From: an uncultured Ilyobacter sp.
Lineage (GTDB): Bacteria; Fusobacteriota; Fusobacteriia; Fusobacteriales; Fusobacteriaceae
Assembly (NCBI RefSeq): GCF_963668515.1
Contig: NZ_OY764864.1
Span: forward strand, 1,116,001 to 1,180,000
Direction of reading: 5' to 3'
DNA: 64,000 nt
Part shown: positions 18,573 to 26,452 of the stretch, piece after piece
Numbering within the stretch: position 1 is the first letter of the stretch
How the letters are laid out: the number at the start of each line of letters is the position of its first letter
Notes under the pieces: generated by a model
Told to the model about the DNA's origin: nothing
Database searches by the model: none
The model's input: the letters and a program-made list of their open reading frames with translations, nothing else
Program-made: the position numbers and the translations under genes

Positions 18573-19452
18573 ATATCTCCTCCAAGTCCTCAAGGCTGTC
18601 TACATCCTTAAATAAAAGATGATTCATAAAATAAACCTCATTTATTTGTGATGACTTCCTTATTATCTCTCTGCCTCCTGTATCTCCCTCTATTTTTAAT
18701 AGTTCTGTTTTTTTCTCCTGGGGAAAAAATACAGGGGTACTTTTTTGCCCGTCAGTTACAGGTAAGGTTATTATGTTTTTTTTATAAAACTCCCACATGA
18801 GCTTTAAAACTATCTCTTCAGAAAGCATCGGCTGATCAACAGTGAAGAAAACAATCCCCTCACCTGAGCTTTGAGAGACGCCCAGTTTTACACTTTCACT
18901 CTGCCCTAAATTAGAATTTTCATTTTTTATATATTTTACTTTGTATTTTTCACCTAGTTTCATGGTTTCGTCATCTTTTCCTACGAGAATAACCTCGTGA
19001 AACTCCATATTTGAAAGAATTTTCAAAATCCTTTCTAGCATCGTCTCTCCCTGAAACTTTATAAAAAGTTTATTTCTACCCATACGTTTGGAAAAACCAG
19101 AGGCCATGATCACAGCACTGACCTTATTATATCTGTAAATTTCACCAGATTGCAAGTTTCCCATGTAGATTTCTTCACCATGTCTAGTTTTACAGTGCTT
19201 TAACGCTTTTTCAAAGGATGTTAGTTCTTTTATCTTATCTAGAAAAACAACTTTTTTTCGTGTAAGACCCTTTTTTTCGATTATATAGCTGTTATTTTCA
19301 TCTCCAGCTTTTTCAAATACCATTAAAAGAAGTTCCCTTATGCTTATCCTGTCACCTGCAGATTCTCCATTAATTTCAAAAACAAGGCCAGTTTCATCAC
19401 CAGTGACAGTGATTATATCTTCCTTTTGTATTTCAAAAAATTCCACTGCCAT
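18547..19452 (-). CDS. MobA-like NTP transferase with extra N-terminal domain
   Basis: A 301-residue protein. Residues ~111-300 form a MocA/MobA-like nucleotidyltransferase: VIMASGFSKRMGRNKLF (the LAGGxSxRMGxxK motif with Ala-Ser for Gly-Gly), NLGQSESVKLG and FFTVDQPMLS. Such enzymes join CTP or GTP to the molybdenum cofactor. Residues 1-110 are not part of that fold and were not recognised; they contain no P-loop. The gene is translationally coupled to yqeB, and together they probably mature the cofactor of the dehydrogenase encoded beyond the inverted repeat. Confidence 0.82.
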   Translation of the reverse strand: MAVEFFEIQKEDIITVTGDETGLVFEINGESAGDRISIRELLLMVFEKAGDENNSYIIEKKGLTRKKVVFLDKIKELTSFEKALKHCKTRHGEEIYMGNLQSGEIYRYNKVSAVIMASGFSKRMGRNKLFIKFQGETMLERILKILSNMEFHEVILVGKDDETMKLGEKYKVKYIKNENSNLGQSESVKLGVSQSSGEGIVFFTVDQPMLSEEIVLKLMWEFYKKNIITLPVTDGQKSTPVFFPQEKKTELLKIEGDTGGREIIRKSSQINEVYFMNHLLFKDVDSLEDLEEIYGKMQGDS

Positions 19453-19478
19453 CCCCCTTATTGTTTAAAATTATTATA

Positions 19479-20136
19479 CAACTCAAATTACTATCTGAAA
19501 AAAATTTCCCTAAATTACTGAATTTATCTGAATATCAGAATCAAAAGATTTTGTCACGAATGGGCACTAATAAAAGATAAGGAAATTAACACGAATAAGG
19601 ATAAAACCTTTTGGACACAGAGGGCACAGAGAAAAAAATAGAGTTTCATAGAGTTAAAATTAAAACTATAAATACCTTCTTTTGCGAGAGTTTTTTATCT
19701 CTTTTCCCGTACTATCGATAAAAGCAGAATTAAGAATAGTCAAAAATTAAGGAATAACTGTGCACATGCTTTTTATTCAGGTTTATATCATTTTTCATTT
19801 TTTGAATTTTCAAGTCGCAGGGCTTATACAGGAAAGAGCCTGCACTCAGCCGTCTTGCAGAATAAGTTAAGGGAGTTCAAGGAGCGTCAGCGACTATGAA
19901 ACACCTTATCCAGTGGATGAGCAGGGAACCGAGGACTGTAGCTTACAAAGGCGCTAAAAGAAATATACACTTCCTAGACATTTGAAAATTCTTGATTTTC
20001 TTTGGTTACTTTTGCCCTGACCAAAGGGAGGAAATGCCCTTGGGGTGCTTTTATCAAGAAAAGAAAGTAACACAGGTTTTCGAATAAATTCATTACTTTA
20101 ATCTAAAATAAAAATAGCTCCCTAGGCTATTTAATA
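19479..20136. repeat. Left arm of a long modular inverted repeat
   Basis: About 650 bases, non-coding, matching the reverse complement of about 29045-29668. The best block (about 19797-19995) agrees with 29189-29387 over roughly 199 bases with only about eight differences by eye. A second block (19512-19620) matches 29540-29655. The inner end (about 20085-20130) also matches. Between the blocks the copies differ. The left arm carries a private hairpin region at 20000-20070. The core is GC-richer than its surroundings and has no open frame. No transposase gene is associated. Confidence 0.88.
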
Positions 20137-20270
20137 TAGTTTTTTTACTTTTCATTATAAGCTATTTTATTTTTTCTTAAAAAGAAAATAATTATATAAA
20201 ATTTACGCAATTTCTTTAAAACAAAAATTAATATTCATAAAAAATAAACTCTTATTTTTTTAATACAAGA

Positions 20271-20289
20271 CCCCTATAAATTATAGGGG
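20271..20289 (-). terminator. Probable terminator after xdhA
   Basis: A perfect CCCCTATA / TATAGGGG stem immediately downstream of the dehydrogenase operon. The T tract on the minus strand is poor (TCTTGTATT), so termination strength is uncertain. Confidence 0.5.
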
Positions 20290-20297
20290 CCAATTTT

Positions 20298-22556
20298 TTA
20301 CATATTTTCCATTATACCCAAAAGAACTTTCTCAGCTGTTATGGGCAATTTTCTGATCCTTACTCCTGTGGCATTATATACTGCATCTGCTATGGCAGGG
20401 GCAGGTGTATTTACTACTACCTCTCCTAGGGACTTAGCTCCAAACGGACCTGTAGGCTCGTGGGAATAAACAAATTCCACTTCTATATTTTTTATATCTC
20501 TCCTGCAAGGTATCTTATACTGCATAAGGGTGTCATTTTTTACCCTCCCCTTGCTGTCATACTGTATGTCTTCATACAAGGCAAGGCCTATTCCCTGGGC
20601 TGTCCCCCCCTCTACCTGTACTCTTGCCAGATTTGGATTTATAGGAAGTCCGCAGTCCACTACAGATAAAAAGTCTAATACTTCTACCTCTCCAGTCTCT
20701 GGGTCTACCTCTACTTCTGTAAATCCTGCTATAAAGGGTGGCGGAGAATTATCTCCCCCCCATGTTCCTGTCACAGTTATCTGATTCCTACCTTCAAAGG
20801 AGATGAGCCTGTTTGCCAGTTCCTCTAAAGAGATTTTCTCACCATTTTCAGTTTCCACATTCTTTCCGTCAAAGAAGATCTCGTCATTGGAAACTCCCAG
20901 TATTTCAGAGGCTCCCTTTATTATCTCCGACCTCATTTTATTGGCAGCTATTATGACTGCATTTCCTGTGACATAGGTACCACTAGATGCGTATGCACCT
21001 GGATCATATGGAGATACATCGGTGTCGGCTGAGTTCAGTATTATCATGTCTACACTGCATTCTAAAACCTCTGCAGCCATCTGAGTCAGCACCGTATCAC
21101 TACCCTGACCCATATCTGTAACGCCTAAAAACAAGGTATAAGTCCCGTCGTCTCCCAGTTTTATCGTTGCTGCAGCAGTATCTAGCCCGGCTATACCGGA
21201 GCCCTGCATGGTTACTGCCATTCCCGCTGCTCTTATCTTACCATCCTCAGTAATTCTAGAAGGATATTTTTTATCCCATCCAAAAATTTCCTTTCCCTTT
21301 TCAACGCATTTTTTTATATCTCCGCTGACTATATATTTTTCAGGGGCAGGTTCCACCAGGTTTTTTTCTCTTATGACAGTAGGATCCATCCCCAGTTTTT
21401 TAGCAAGTTCATTTATGGCAGATTCCACTGCAAAAGTTCCCTGGGTGGCCCCGTAGCCTCTGAAGGCCCCTGCAGGCATTGTATTTGTATATACGATTTT
21501 GGCATCATATTTCACAGCGGCCTTGTCGTATAGGGGCGATGTTTTAAATGCCACCAGCTTGGTCACTGTAGGAGCATGCTCCCCGTAGGCTCCTGTATTA
21601 GAAAGTATATCTATGCCAAACCCCTTTATATTCCCCTCTAAATCTGATCCCATTTTTACCTTTAATCTCATTCCGTGTCTAGAAGTTGTGCAGGTATGAG
21701 TTTCACTTCTGTCATATATCAATTTAGCAGGCTTACCGGTTTTAAGAGTTACAATAGCTGGAAAAATTTCAGTGGCAGCTGTCTGCTTTCCTCCGAATCC
21801 GCCACCGATCCTTGGTTTTATTACTCTTATTTTGCTTCTTGGGATCTCTAGGGCTCTTGCCAGATGTCTTCTGACATGGAAGGGTATTTGCGTAGAACTT
21901 ATTACACAGAGTCTCCCATTGACGTCTAGGTAGGTTGAGCTTCTATATGTCTCCATCATTGCATGGATTTGAGGCTGAGTATAATATGTTTCCTCTATTA
22001 TGACATCACTCTCTATAAAGGCTTTCTCTAAGTCTCCATTTTCTATGACATAACTAGATGCGATGTTTCTCTCTCTTTCCATCCCTATATTAAAATTCTG
22101 GTGAACGTCCTCTTTTTGAACCAAGACAGGATTATCTACGGCTTTTTCATAATCAAGAACTGCATCTAAAACATCATACTGAACTTTTATAAGGTTCATA
22201 GCCTTAACAGCTGTCTTTTCATCTACAGCTGCTATTATAGCAACCTCATCTCCTACATATCTGACATATTCATCTAATATTCTTCTGTCATAGGGAGATG
22301 GCTCAGGGTAAGACTGCCCTGCCAAAGTAAATTTTGTCATAGGTACATCTTCATGTGTTAAGATGCATTCTACACCTGGTACTTTTTCAGCTATACTTTT
22401 ATCTATACTTATTATTTTAGCCGAAGCATGAGGACTTCTCAGAATTTTTATTATAAGTGGGTTATTGTTTATACTTAGATCATCTGTGTAGACAGGTCTT
22501 CCTGTTATGACACCTATACCGTCTACTTTTTTGATCCCCTGACTTACTATTTTCAT
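20298..22556 (-). CDS. xdhA: Xanthine dehydrogenase-type molybdenum-binding subunit
   Basis: A 752-residue molybdopterin-binding large subunit of the xanthine oxidase family. Motifs are the N-terminal GRPVYTDDL, RIGGGFGGKQ, AGAFRGYGATQG and GAKSLGEVVVNTPAPAIADAV; the Glu of LGEVV is at the place of the general base. It oxidises purines or related N-heterocycles by hydroxylation, passing electrons to the FeS and FAD subunits encoded just upstream. The exact substrate cannot be fixed, but the purine-type riboswitches and the nearby permease favour xanthine or hypoxanthine. YqeB nearby suggests the selenium-dependent subgroup (inference). Confidence 0.92.
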   Translation of the reverse strand: MKIVSQGIKKVDGIGVITGRPVYTDDLSINNNPLIIKILRSPHASAKIISIDKSIAEKVPGVECILTHEDVPMTKFTLAGQSYPEPSPYDRRILDEYVRYVGDEVAIIAAVDEKTAVKAMNLIKVQYDVLDAVLDYEKAVDNPVLVQKEDVHQNFNIGMERERNIASSYVIENGDLEKAFIESDVIIEETYYTQPQIHAMMETYRSSTYLDVNGRLCVISSTQIPFHVRRHLARALEIPRSKIRVIKPRIGGGFGGKQTAATEIFPAIVTLKTGKPAKLIYDRSETHTCTTSRHGMRLKVKMGSDLEGNIKGFGIDILSNTGAYGEHAPTVTKLVAFKTSPLYDKAAVKYDAKIVYTNTMPAGAFRGYGATQGTFAVESAINELAKKLGMDPTVIREKNLVEPAPEKYIVSGDIKKCVEKGKEIFGWDKKYPSRITEDGKIRAAGMAVTMQGSGIAGLDTAAATIKLGDDGTYTLFLGVTDMGQGSDTVLTQMAAEVLECSVDMIILNSADTDVSPYDPGAYASSGTYVTGNAVIIAANKMRSEIIKGASEILGVSNDEIFFDGKNVETENGEKISLEELANRLISFEGRNQITVTGTWGGDNSPPPFIAGFTEVEVDPETGEVEVLDFLSVVDCGLPINPNLARVQVEGGTAQGIGLALYEDIQYDSKGRVKNDTLMQYKIPCRRDIKNIEVEFVYSHEPTGPFGAKSLGEVVVNTPAPAIADAVYNATGVRIRKLPITAEKVLLGIMENM

Positions 22557-23009
22557 CTAGCTCTCTACCCCCATATATTTTTTTATCGCCCTCAACTGAG
22601 AGACATACCCTGTGCATCTGCATAGGTTACCATTGAGATAATGGACTATATCCTCTTCAGTTGGATTTTCTAGTTCTTTTTTCATTGCAAGCACAGTCAT
22701 TGTAAATCCCGGAGCACAAAACCCGCATTGCTCTGCTCCCTCTCCTGCCATAAATTCTGCAAATTCCAAAGCGTCTTTTTGAAGTGCCTCTATAGTTGTT
22801 ATCTTTTTTCCTGCTACTCTCACACTTAGAGTGGAGCAGGATAATACAGGTTTTTCCTCCACCCACACTGTGCATAGTCCGCAAGATCCTGTATCACAGC
22901 CTTTCTTAACACTTAGAAACCCATATCTTCTAAGGGTATCCACCAGATATTCATCACACTCTATATTAAAATTCATCTTTCTTCCATTTACTACTACATC
23001 TATATTCAT
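22557..23009 (-). CDS. xdhC: Xanthine dehydrogenase-type [2Fe-2S] subunit
   Basis: A 150-residue electron-transfer subunit with two [2Fe-2S] domains. The plant-ferredoxin-like domain has [12 protein letters not shown] and a later Cys (PVLSCS); the helical domain has QCGFCAPG and NLCRCTGY. The length is normal. The symbol follows E. coli usage (XdhC as the FeS subunit), not the maturation factor of the same name. The start overlaps the FAD subunit's stop (TAATG) and its stop abuts the xdhA ATG, so all three subunits are cotranslated. Confidence 0.94.
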   Translation of the reverse strand: MNIDVVVNGRKMNFNIECDEYLVDTLRRYGFLSVKKGCDTGSCGLCTVWVEEKPVLSCSTLSVRVAGKKITTIEALQKDALEFAEFMAGEGAEQCGFCAPGFTMTVLAMKKELENPTEEDIVHYLNGNLCRCTGYVSQLRAIKKYMGVES

Positions 23010-23797
23010 TACATTACCTCCACTAGAGCTCTTTTCAGCATAACTTTGCAGACAGCCTTTCTATACTTTCCAGAGGCCCTCATATTGTCTCCAAAGGTAA
23101 GCTCATCTGAGGCTAGCTGGCATATATCTTCAATATTTTCTTCTGTTAATCCCTCTGTTTTTATTTTCTCCATTGCTTTAGTTGCCAAAACAGCTTTTCC
23201 AGGTCTTGCACCAACTGCAATTCTTATCCCATCAACTGTGTTAGATGCCACCACGTTAAGTACTGCATAGTCACTTTTACTCTTTCTTATAGTCTGAAAA
23301 CTCCCCTTAGCAGACCTGTTTTTTATCAAAATCTTAACCAAAATATCCTGTTTTATATCTGATTCTAAAAATTTATCAAGAGGCATCTCTCCTGCCTTAA
23401 AAAGGACTACAGAGGTGTCTAAAGCCAAAAGTCCAGGTATAAAATCAGAAAACCCATATTTAGAAAAAACTGTAGCTCCTGCTGTTACCACATTACGAAG
23501 CTGCACTCCTACTATATCCTCTACAGAACGGGCAACTATCCCGTTGAATTTTTTTTTCAAAATATCACTAGTTTCGATATCTCTCAATGTAGTCATTGCA
23601 CCGATTTCAATATTTTCCCCTTCCTCTCTTATAAAGGAAAGGTCTAATGCTGACAGGTCAATAGCTGTAGACAGACGTCTGTTTCCCATCTTAATGTAAG
23701 CGGTACCTCCCAAAATTGCATTGTTCTTGTTTTTTACTAGCATATCGTAAGCTTCTTCTAGAGATGAAGCTAAAAGATATTTTGAAAAAGTAAACAA
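23009..23797 (-). CDS. xdhB: Xanthine dehydrogenase-type FAD-binding subunit
   Basis: A 262-residue FAD subunit of the CoxM/XdhB type. [12 protein letters not shown] is the first FAD pyrophosphate loop and [14 protein letters not shown] the second; the C-terminal CO dehydrogenase flavoprotein domain begins near residue 160. The start is a TTG with AGGGGG 7 bases before it. It is the first gene after the riboswitch leader at 23834-23962. It passes electrons from the FeS subunit to NAD or ferredoxin; the acceptor is not visible. Confidence 0.92.
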   Translation of the reverse strand: MFTFSKYLLASSLEEAYDMLVKNKNNAILGGTAYIKMGNRRLSTAIDLSALDLSFIREEGENIEIGAMTTLRDIETSDILKKKFNGIVARSVEDIVGVQLRNVVTAGATVFSKYGFSDFIPGLLALDTSVVLFKAGEMPLDKFLESDIKQDILVKILIKNRSAKGSFQTIRKSKSDYAVLNVVASNTVDGIRIAVGARPGKAVLATKAMEKIKTEGLTEENIEDICQLASDELTFGDNMRASGKYRKAVCKVMLKRALVEVM

Positions 23798-23833
23798 TTT
23801 AAAACCCCCTACCTAAAACCTTATAATAAAAAA

Positions 23834-23870
23834 CACCCATCTCTCCATTTTTAAGTGAAGAAAATAGGTG
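23834..23870 (-). terminator. Riboswitch-controlled terminator before xdhB
   Basis: On the minus strand a stem CACCTAT...ATGGGTG is followed by six T. Its left arm can instead pair with the sequence just after the aptamer (AGTGAAGAG...ATAGTG with CACCTATTTTCTTCACT), giving a terminator/antiterminator choice of the transcription-OFF type. Confidence 0.75.
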
Positions 23871-23892
23871 CTTATTCCACTATTTTTCTCTT

Positions 23893-23962
23893 CACTCATA
23901 GTTAAGTCATTTACGGCAACTTTTTAGAAACGCCTATCCATATTACAGGCATATATGAGTGT
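23893..23962 (-). promoter_or_regulatory. Purine-riboswitch-like aptamer (divergent) upstream of xdhB
   Basis: On the minus strand the P1 arms are CACTCATA and TATGAGTG. The L2 loop AATATGG and L3 loop GCCGTAAATG match the kissing loops of purine riboswitches, J2/3 keeps GTTTCTA, and the ligand-facing pyrimidine before TATGAG is C (guanine type). It departs from the consensus in the P1-P2 joiner (TATATG instead of TATAATC), and the P2 side is about two bases shorter overall. Ligand may therefore differ from guanine. Confidence 0.8.
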
Positions 23963-23975
23963 GACAATTCAAAAC

Positions 23976-24004
23976 ATTATAACATGAAGAAAGTTTTTTA
24001 ACAA
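23976..24004 (-). promoter_or_regulatory. Promoter of the xdh operon leader
   Basis: Read on the minus strand: TTGTTA (23999-24004), 17-base spacer, TATAAT (23976-23981), placed just before the aptamer. Confidence 0.75.
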
Positions 24005-24043
24005 CTTCATAGATCTATCTAATGTTAAAATTTAATTAAAAAT

Positions 24044-25060
24044 TTATTTTCCAAAGGAACAGTTAGGATATCTGCACTCATTGCAGTTTTGGCAGAGGCC
24101 TCCGCTGCCGTACCTCATTATATCCCCTTTTTTAATTTTTTCTCCTGCAAGAACTCTAGGGAGTATCAAATCAAATACAGTTCTTTTACTATACATTACA
24201 CATCCAGGAAGTCCCATTATAAACGTGTTTTCCAAATAAGACAAAAGAAACATAGAGCCAGGAAGTACTGGGGATCCATAGCTTACAAGTTCTCCTCCCA
24301 TCTCTATAATAGAACCAGGAGTGAGGTCATCAGGATCTACAGACATTCCCCCTGTGCATATTATCATATCTACTGCATCTTCTAGGTGGATTTTTATTGC
24401 CTCTTTTATCTTTTCTATTTCGTCAGGTACTATTATCTGAGAAGTTACTTCACAATTATATTCTGTTAGTTTTTCCCTAACTACCGGTCCAAATTTATCC
24501 GTTATTCTGTTGTTGTAAACTTCACTTCCTGTGGTAACTATCCCTACCTTCATCCTTTGAAACTCTTTTACATTTATTATTTTATCTGCTGTTAACTTTT
24601 TAGCATTTTCCATCTTTTTTTTATCTATTACTAGGGGGATAACCCTCGCCCCGCCTATTATATCTCCCTTTTTAACTGGTATATTTTCAGGTAAGGTGGC
24701 AAAGGATATCTCTCCTAACATATTAAGTTCAAATAGTTTTTCCTTATCAACCTTGAGAAGACCGTCCCTTGAAGCATAAAAATTTATTTTCCCCTCTTTT
24801 ATCTCCTCACTCAAATAAACATTTTTTCCGCATCCTATTTCACCTAAAGTTACCGCAGCATCATTTTCATGAAGTTCATCTTTTCCAAGTTCAAATATAT
24901 ATATATGATCTTTTCCCAGAGTCAGAAGTTTTTCCACATCTTTTTCCCTTATTATATGCCCTTTTTTAAATGCTCTACCCTTAAACTTCCCAGGAACTAT
25001 CTCTGTTATATCATGGGAAATAATATGTCCAATGGCATTTACTGTTTTTATCTTTTTCAC
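24044..25060 (-). CDS. Molybdopterin-binding MoeA-like protein with C-terminal cysteine cluster
   Basis: A 338-residue protein. The central and C-terminal part is a MoCF (molybdopterin-binding) domain: VGIVTTGSEVYN and ICTGGMSVDPDDLTPGSI. The N-terminal half lacks the full MoeA architecture, so it is a MoeA/Glp relative of the kind found beside selenium-dependent hydroxylases. The last 16 residues hold four cysteines (323, 326, 329, 334; C-x2-C-x2-C-x4-C), suggesting a bound metal or Fe-S cluster. It starts at a GTG overlapping the stop of the XdhC-type gene by four bases. A cofactor insertion or storage role is inferred. Confidence 0.85.
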   Translation of the reverse strand: MKKIKTVNAIGHIISHDITEIVPGKFKGRAFKKGHIIREKDVEKLLTLGKDHIYIFELGKDELHENDAAVTLGEIGCGKNVYLSEEIKEGKINFYASRDGLLKVDKEKLFELNMLGEISFATLPENIPVKKGDIIGGARVIPLVIDKKKMENAKKLTADKIINVKEFQRMKVGIVTTGSEVYNNRITDKFGPVVREKLTEYNCEVTSQIIVPDEIEKIKEAIKIHLEDAVDMIICTGGMSVDPDDLTPGSIIEMGGELVSYGSPVLPGSMFLLSYLENTFIMGLPGCVMYSKRTVFDLILPRVLAGEKIKKGDIMRYGSGGLCQNCNECRYPNCSFGK

Positions 25061-25881
25061 AAACTTTCTCCCTGTATTTTTACTTTTTTCACTTCAAGCA
25101 TATGTCTGCCGCTTCCTTGATTTTTTATCTTTAAGATTTCAGCCATTATTCCCAATGCTATTTCATTGGGCTCTCCACTTGAAATGTCAAGACCTATAGG
25201 CGAATAGATCTTTTCAAGTTTTTTTATGCTTATACCTTCATTTACAAGTTCTTTATAAGTGTCAGTTATTTTTTTACGGCTTCCTATCATGCCTATATAT
25301 GCCAATTCCTTCTCAAGGACTGCCTTAAGTGCCACCTTGTCCGAGGCGTGTCCCCTGGTTACAATCACCACATAAGATCCATCATCTAAAGAGTATTCTT
25401 CTAAAATTTTCCCTATATCTCCCCACAATAGTTCATCTGCCTGAGGAAATCTTTTTCTATTTGCATACTCTTCTCTATCATCTATTATGACCGTATACAT
25501 ATTTAAAAATTTCCCCAACTTATAAAGCTCATTCCCCAGGTGTCCGCCACCTACTATTATAAGCTTCTTCCTTTTTTCAAAAACTTTTACATATCCTTTT
25601 ACTCTTCCTCCACATTTCATATGAAGTTCCCCATCTTCTATTAGTTCAAAATCAAATTTTCTATTTTTACCTTCCCCTATAGCTTCTAGTGCAGAGTTTA
25701 CAACCTGATACTCCAAGTTTCCGCCACCTATGGTTCCCACTATACTTCCGTCCTCAAATACTCCCATTAGAGAGCCTGACTTCCCTGGACTAGATCCCTC
25801 TACCTCTATTAATGTCACAAGAGCCGCCTTTTCACCTCTTTCTATTCTTCTAGCAATTTCTGTCATTAACCTGCCTTCCAT
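25057..25881 (-). CDS. XdhC/CoxI-family molybdenum hydroxylase maturation factor
   Basis: A 274-residue XdhC/CoxI family protein. The N-terminal part has EGSSPGKSG and a CGG turn (MKCGGRVKG); the Rossmann part has LIIVGGGHLGNEL, RGHASDKVAL, MIGSRKKI and YSPIGLDIS. These proteins bind and sulfurate the molybdenum cofactor and pass it to xanthine dehydrogenase. GGGGGAGATAGAT precedes the ATG. It is the first gene of a two-gene unit with the MoeA-like gene, divergent from the 2-oxoacid oxidoreductase operon. Confidence 0.92.
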   Translation of the reverse strand: MEGRLMTEIARRIERGEKAALVTLIEVEGSSPGKSGSLMGVFEDGSIVGTIGGGNLEYQVVNSALEAIGEGKNRKFDFELIEDGELHMKCGGRVKGYVKVFEKRKKLIIVGGGHLGNELYKLGKFLNMYTVIIDDREEYANRKRFPQADELLWGDIGKILEEYSLDDGSYVVIVTRGHASDKVALKAVLEKELAYIGMIGSRKKITDTYKELVNEGISIKKLEKIYSPIGLDISSGEPNEIALGIMAEILKIKNQGSGRHMLEVKKVKIQGESL

Positions 25882-26257
25882 ATCTATCTCCCCCTATTCA
25901 AGATCTTTTAATTAAATTATTATTTTTTTAATATAAGCAATTATATCCTAAATCTTAAAATTGAACAAATGTATACTAACTTATCTCTCTGAAATTTAGA
26001 TCGAATGAACTTCAAATAATAAATCATCCCCAAAATTATGAACATAGGCATTATTATATATTAATTTCTAGGTCAGAATATACGCCATATATACATTGTA
26101 GCTTTACTCATATATTATTTGAAAATGGATAACACTAGCATTATCCAGATTTATTGTATACTATATGTATAGTGCAATGTAAAATTTAACTGCCTACTAT
26201 TTTATAAAATACAAATTAATTTTTAATAGAAATAAATAATATCTTGGAGGGGCATTT
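25882..26257. promoter_or_regulatory. Divergent control region with two inverted repeats
   Basis: There is no gene here. Near the oxidoreductase operon are GGATAA-n8-TTATCC at 26127-26146 and a perfect ACTATA-TG-TATAGT at 26160-26173, flanked by ATTG and CAAT. Both look like operator sites. The ribosome site TTGGAGGGG lies before the ferredoxin ATG. No single promoter stands out among the AT-rich choices. Confidence 0.5.
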
Positions 26258-26452
26258 ATGGAAGAAAAAGTACTTGTTGTAAAAAAAGGGTTGTGTAAGG
26301 GCTGTGAAATCTGTGTTGAATTCTGTCCAAAGGATGTTTTGGAAATGAAGGATGGAAAAGTCAATGTTAAAAATATCAGCGCATGCATACAGTGTAATAT
26401 GTGTGGTAAACTATGTCCTGATTATGCTATCGGTATTAGGAGGAATGGATAA
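26258..26452 (+). CDS. korD: 2-oxoacid:ferredoxin oxidoreductase, ferredoxin-like delta subunit
   Basis: A 64-residue two-cluster ferredoxin. The two motifs are CKGCEICVEFCP and CIQCNMCGKLCP, each C-x2-C-x2-C-x3-CP, for two [4Fe-4S] clusters. It links the TPP-bearing core to free ferredoxin. TTGGAGGGG precedes the ATG. Its stop shares a base with the korA start. Confidence 0.93.
   Translation: MEEKVLVVKKGLCKGCEICVEFCPKDVLEMKDGKVNVKNISACIQCNMCGKLCPDYAIGIRRNG

Noticed and set aside
19801-19980. tRNA or rRNA fragment in the repeat core
   Set aside because: No cloverleaf, no CCA end and no recognisable rRNA segments.
19479-20136. Inverted repeat arms as ends of a transposon or composite insertion element
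   Set aside because: No transposase or integrase gene, no sharp terminal repeats and no target-site duplication seen; the arms end in gradual divergence.
23826-23962. Adenine or preQ1 riboswitch
   Set aside because: The ligand-facing position is C, not U, and the loop sequences are purine-type; preQ1 features are absent.
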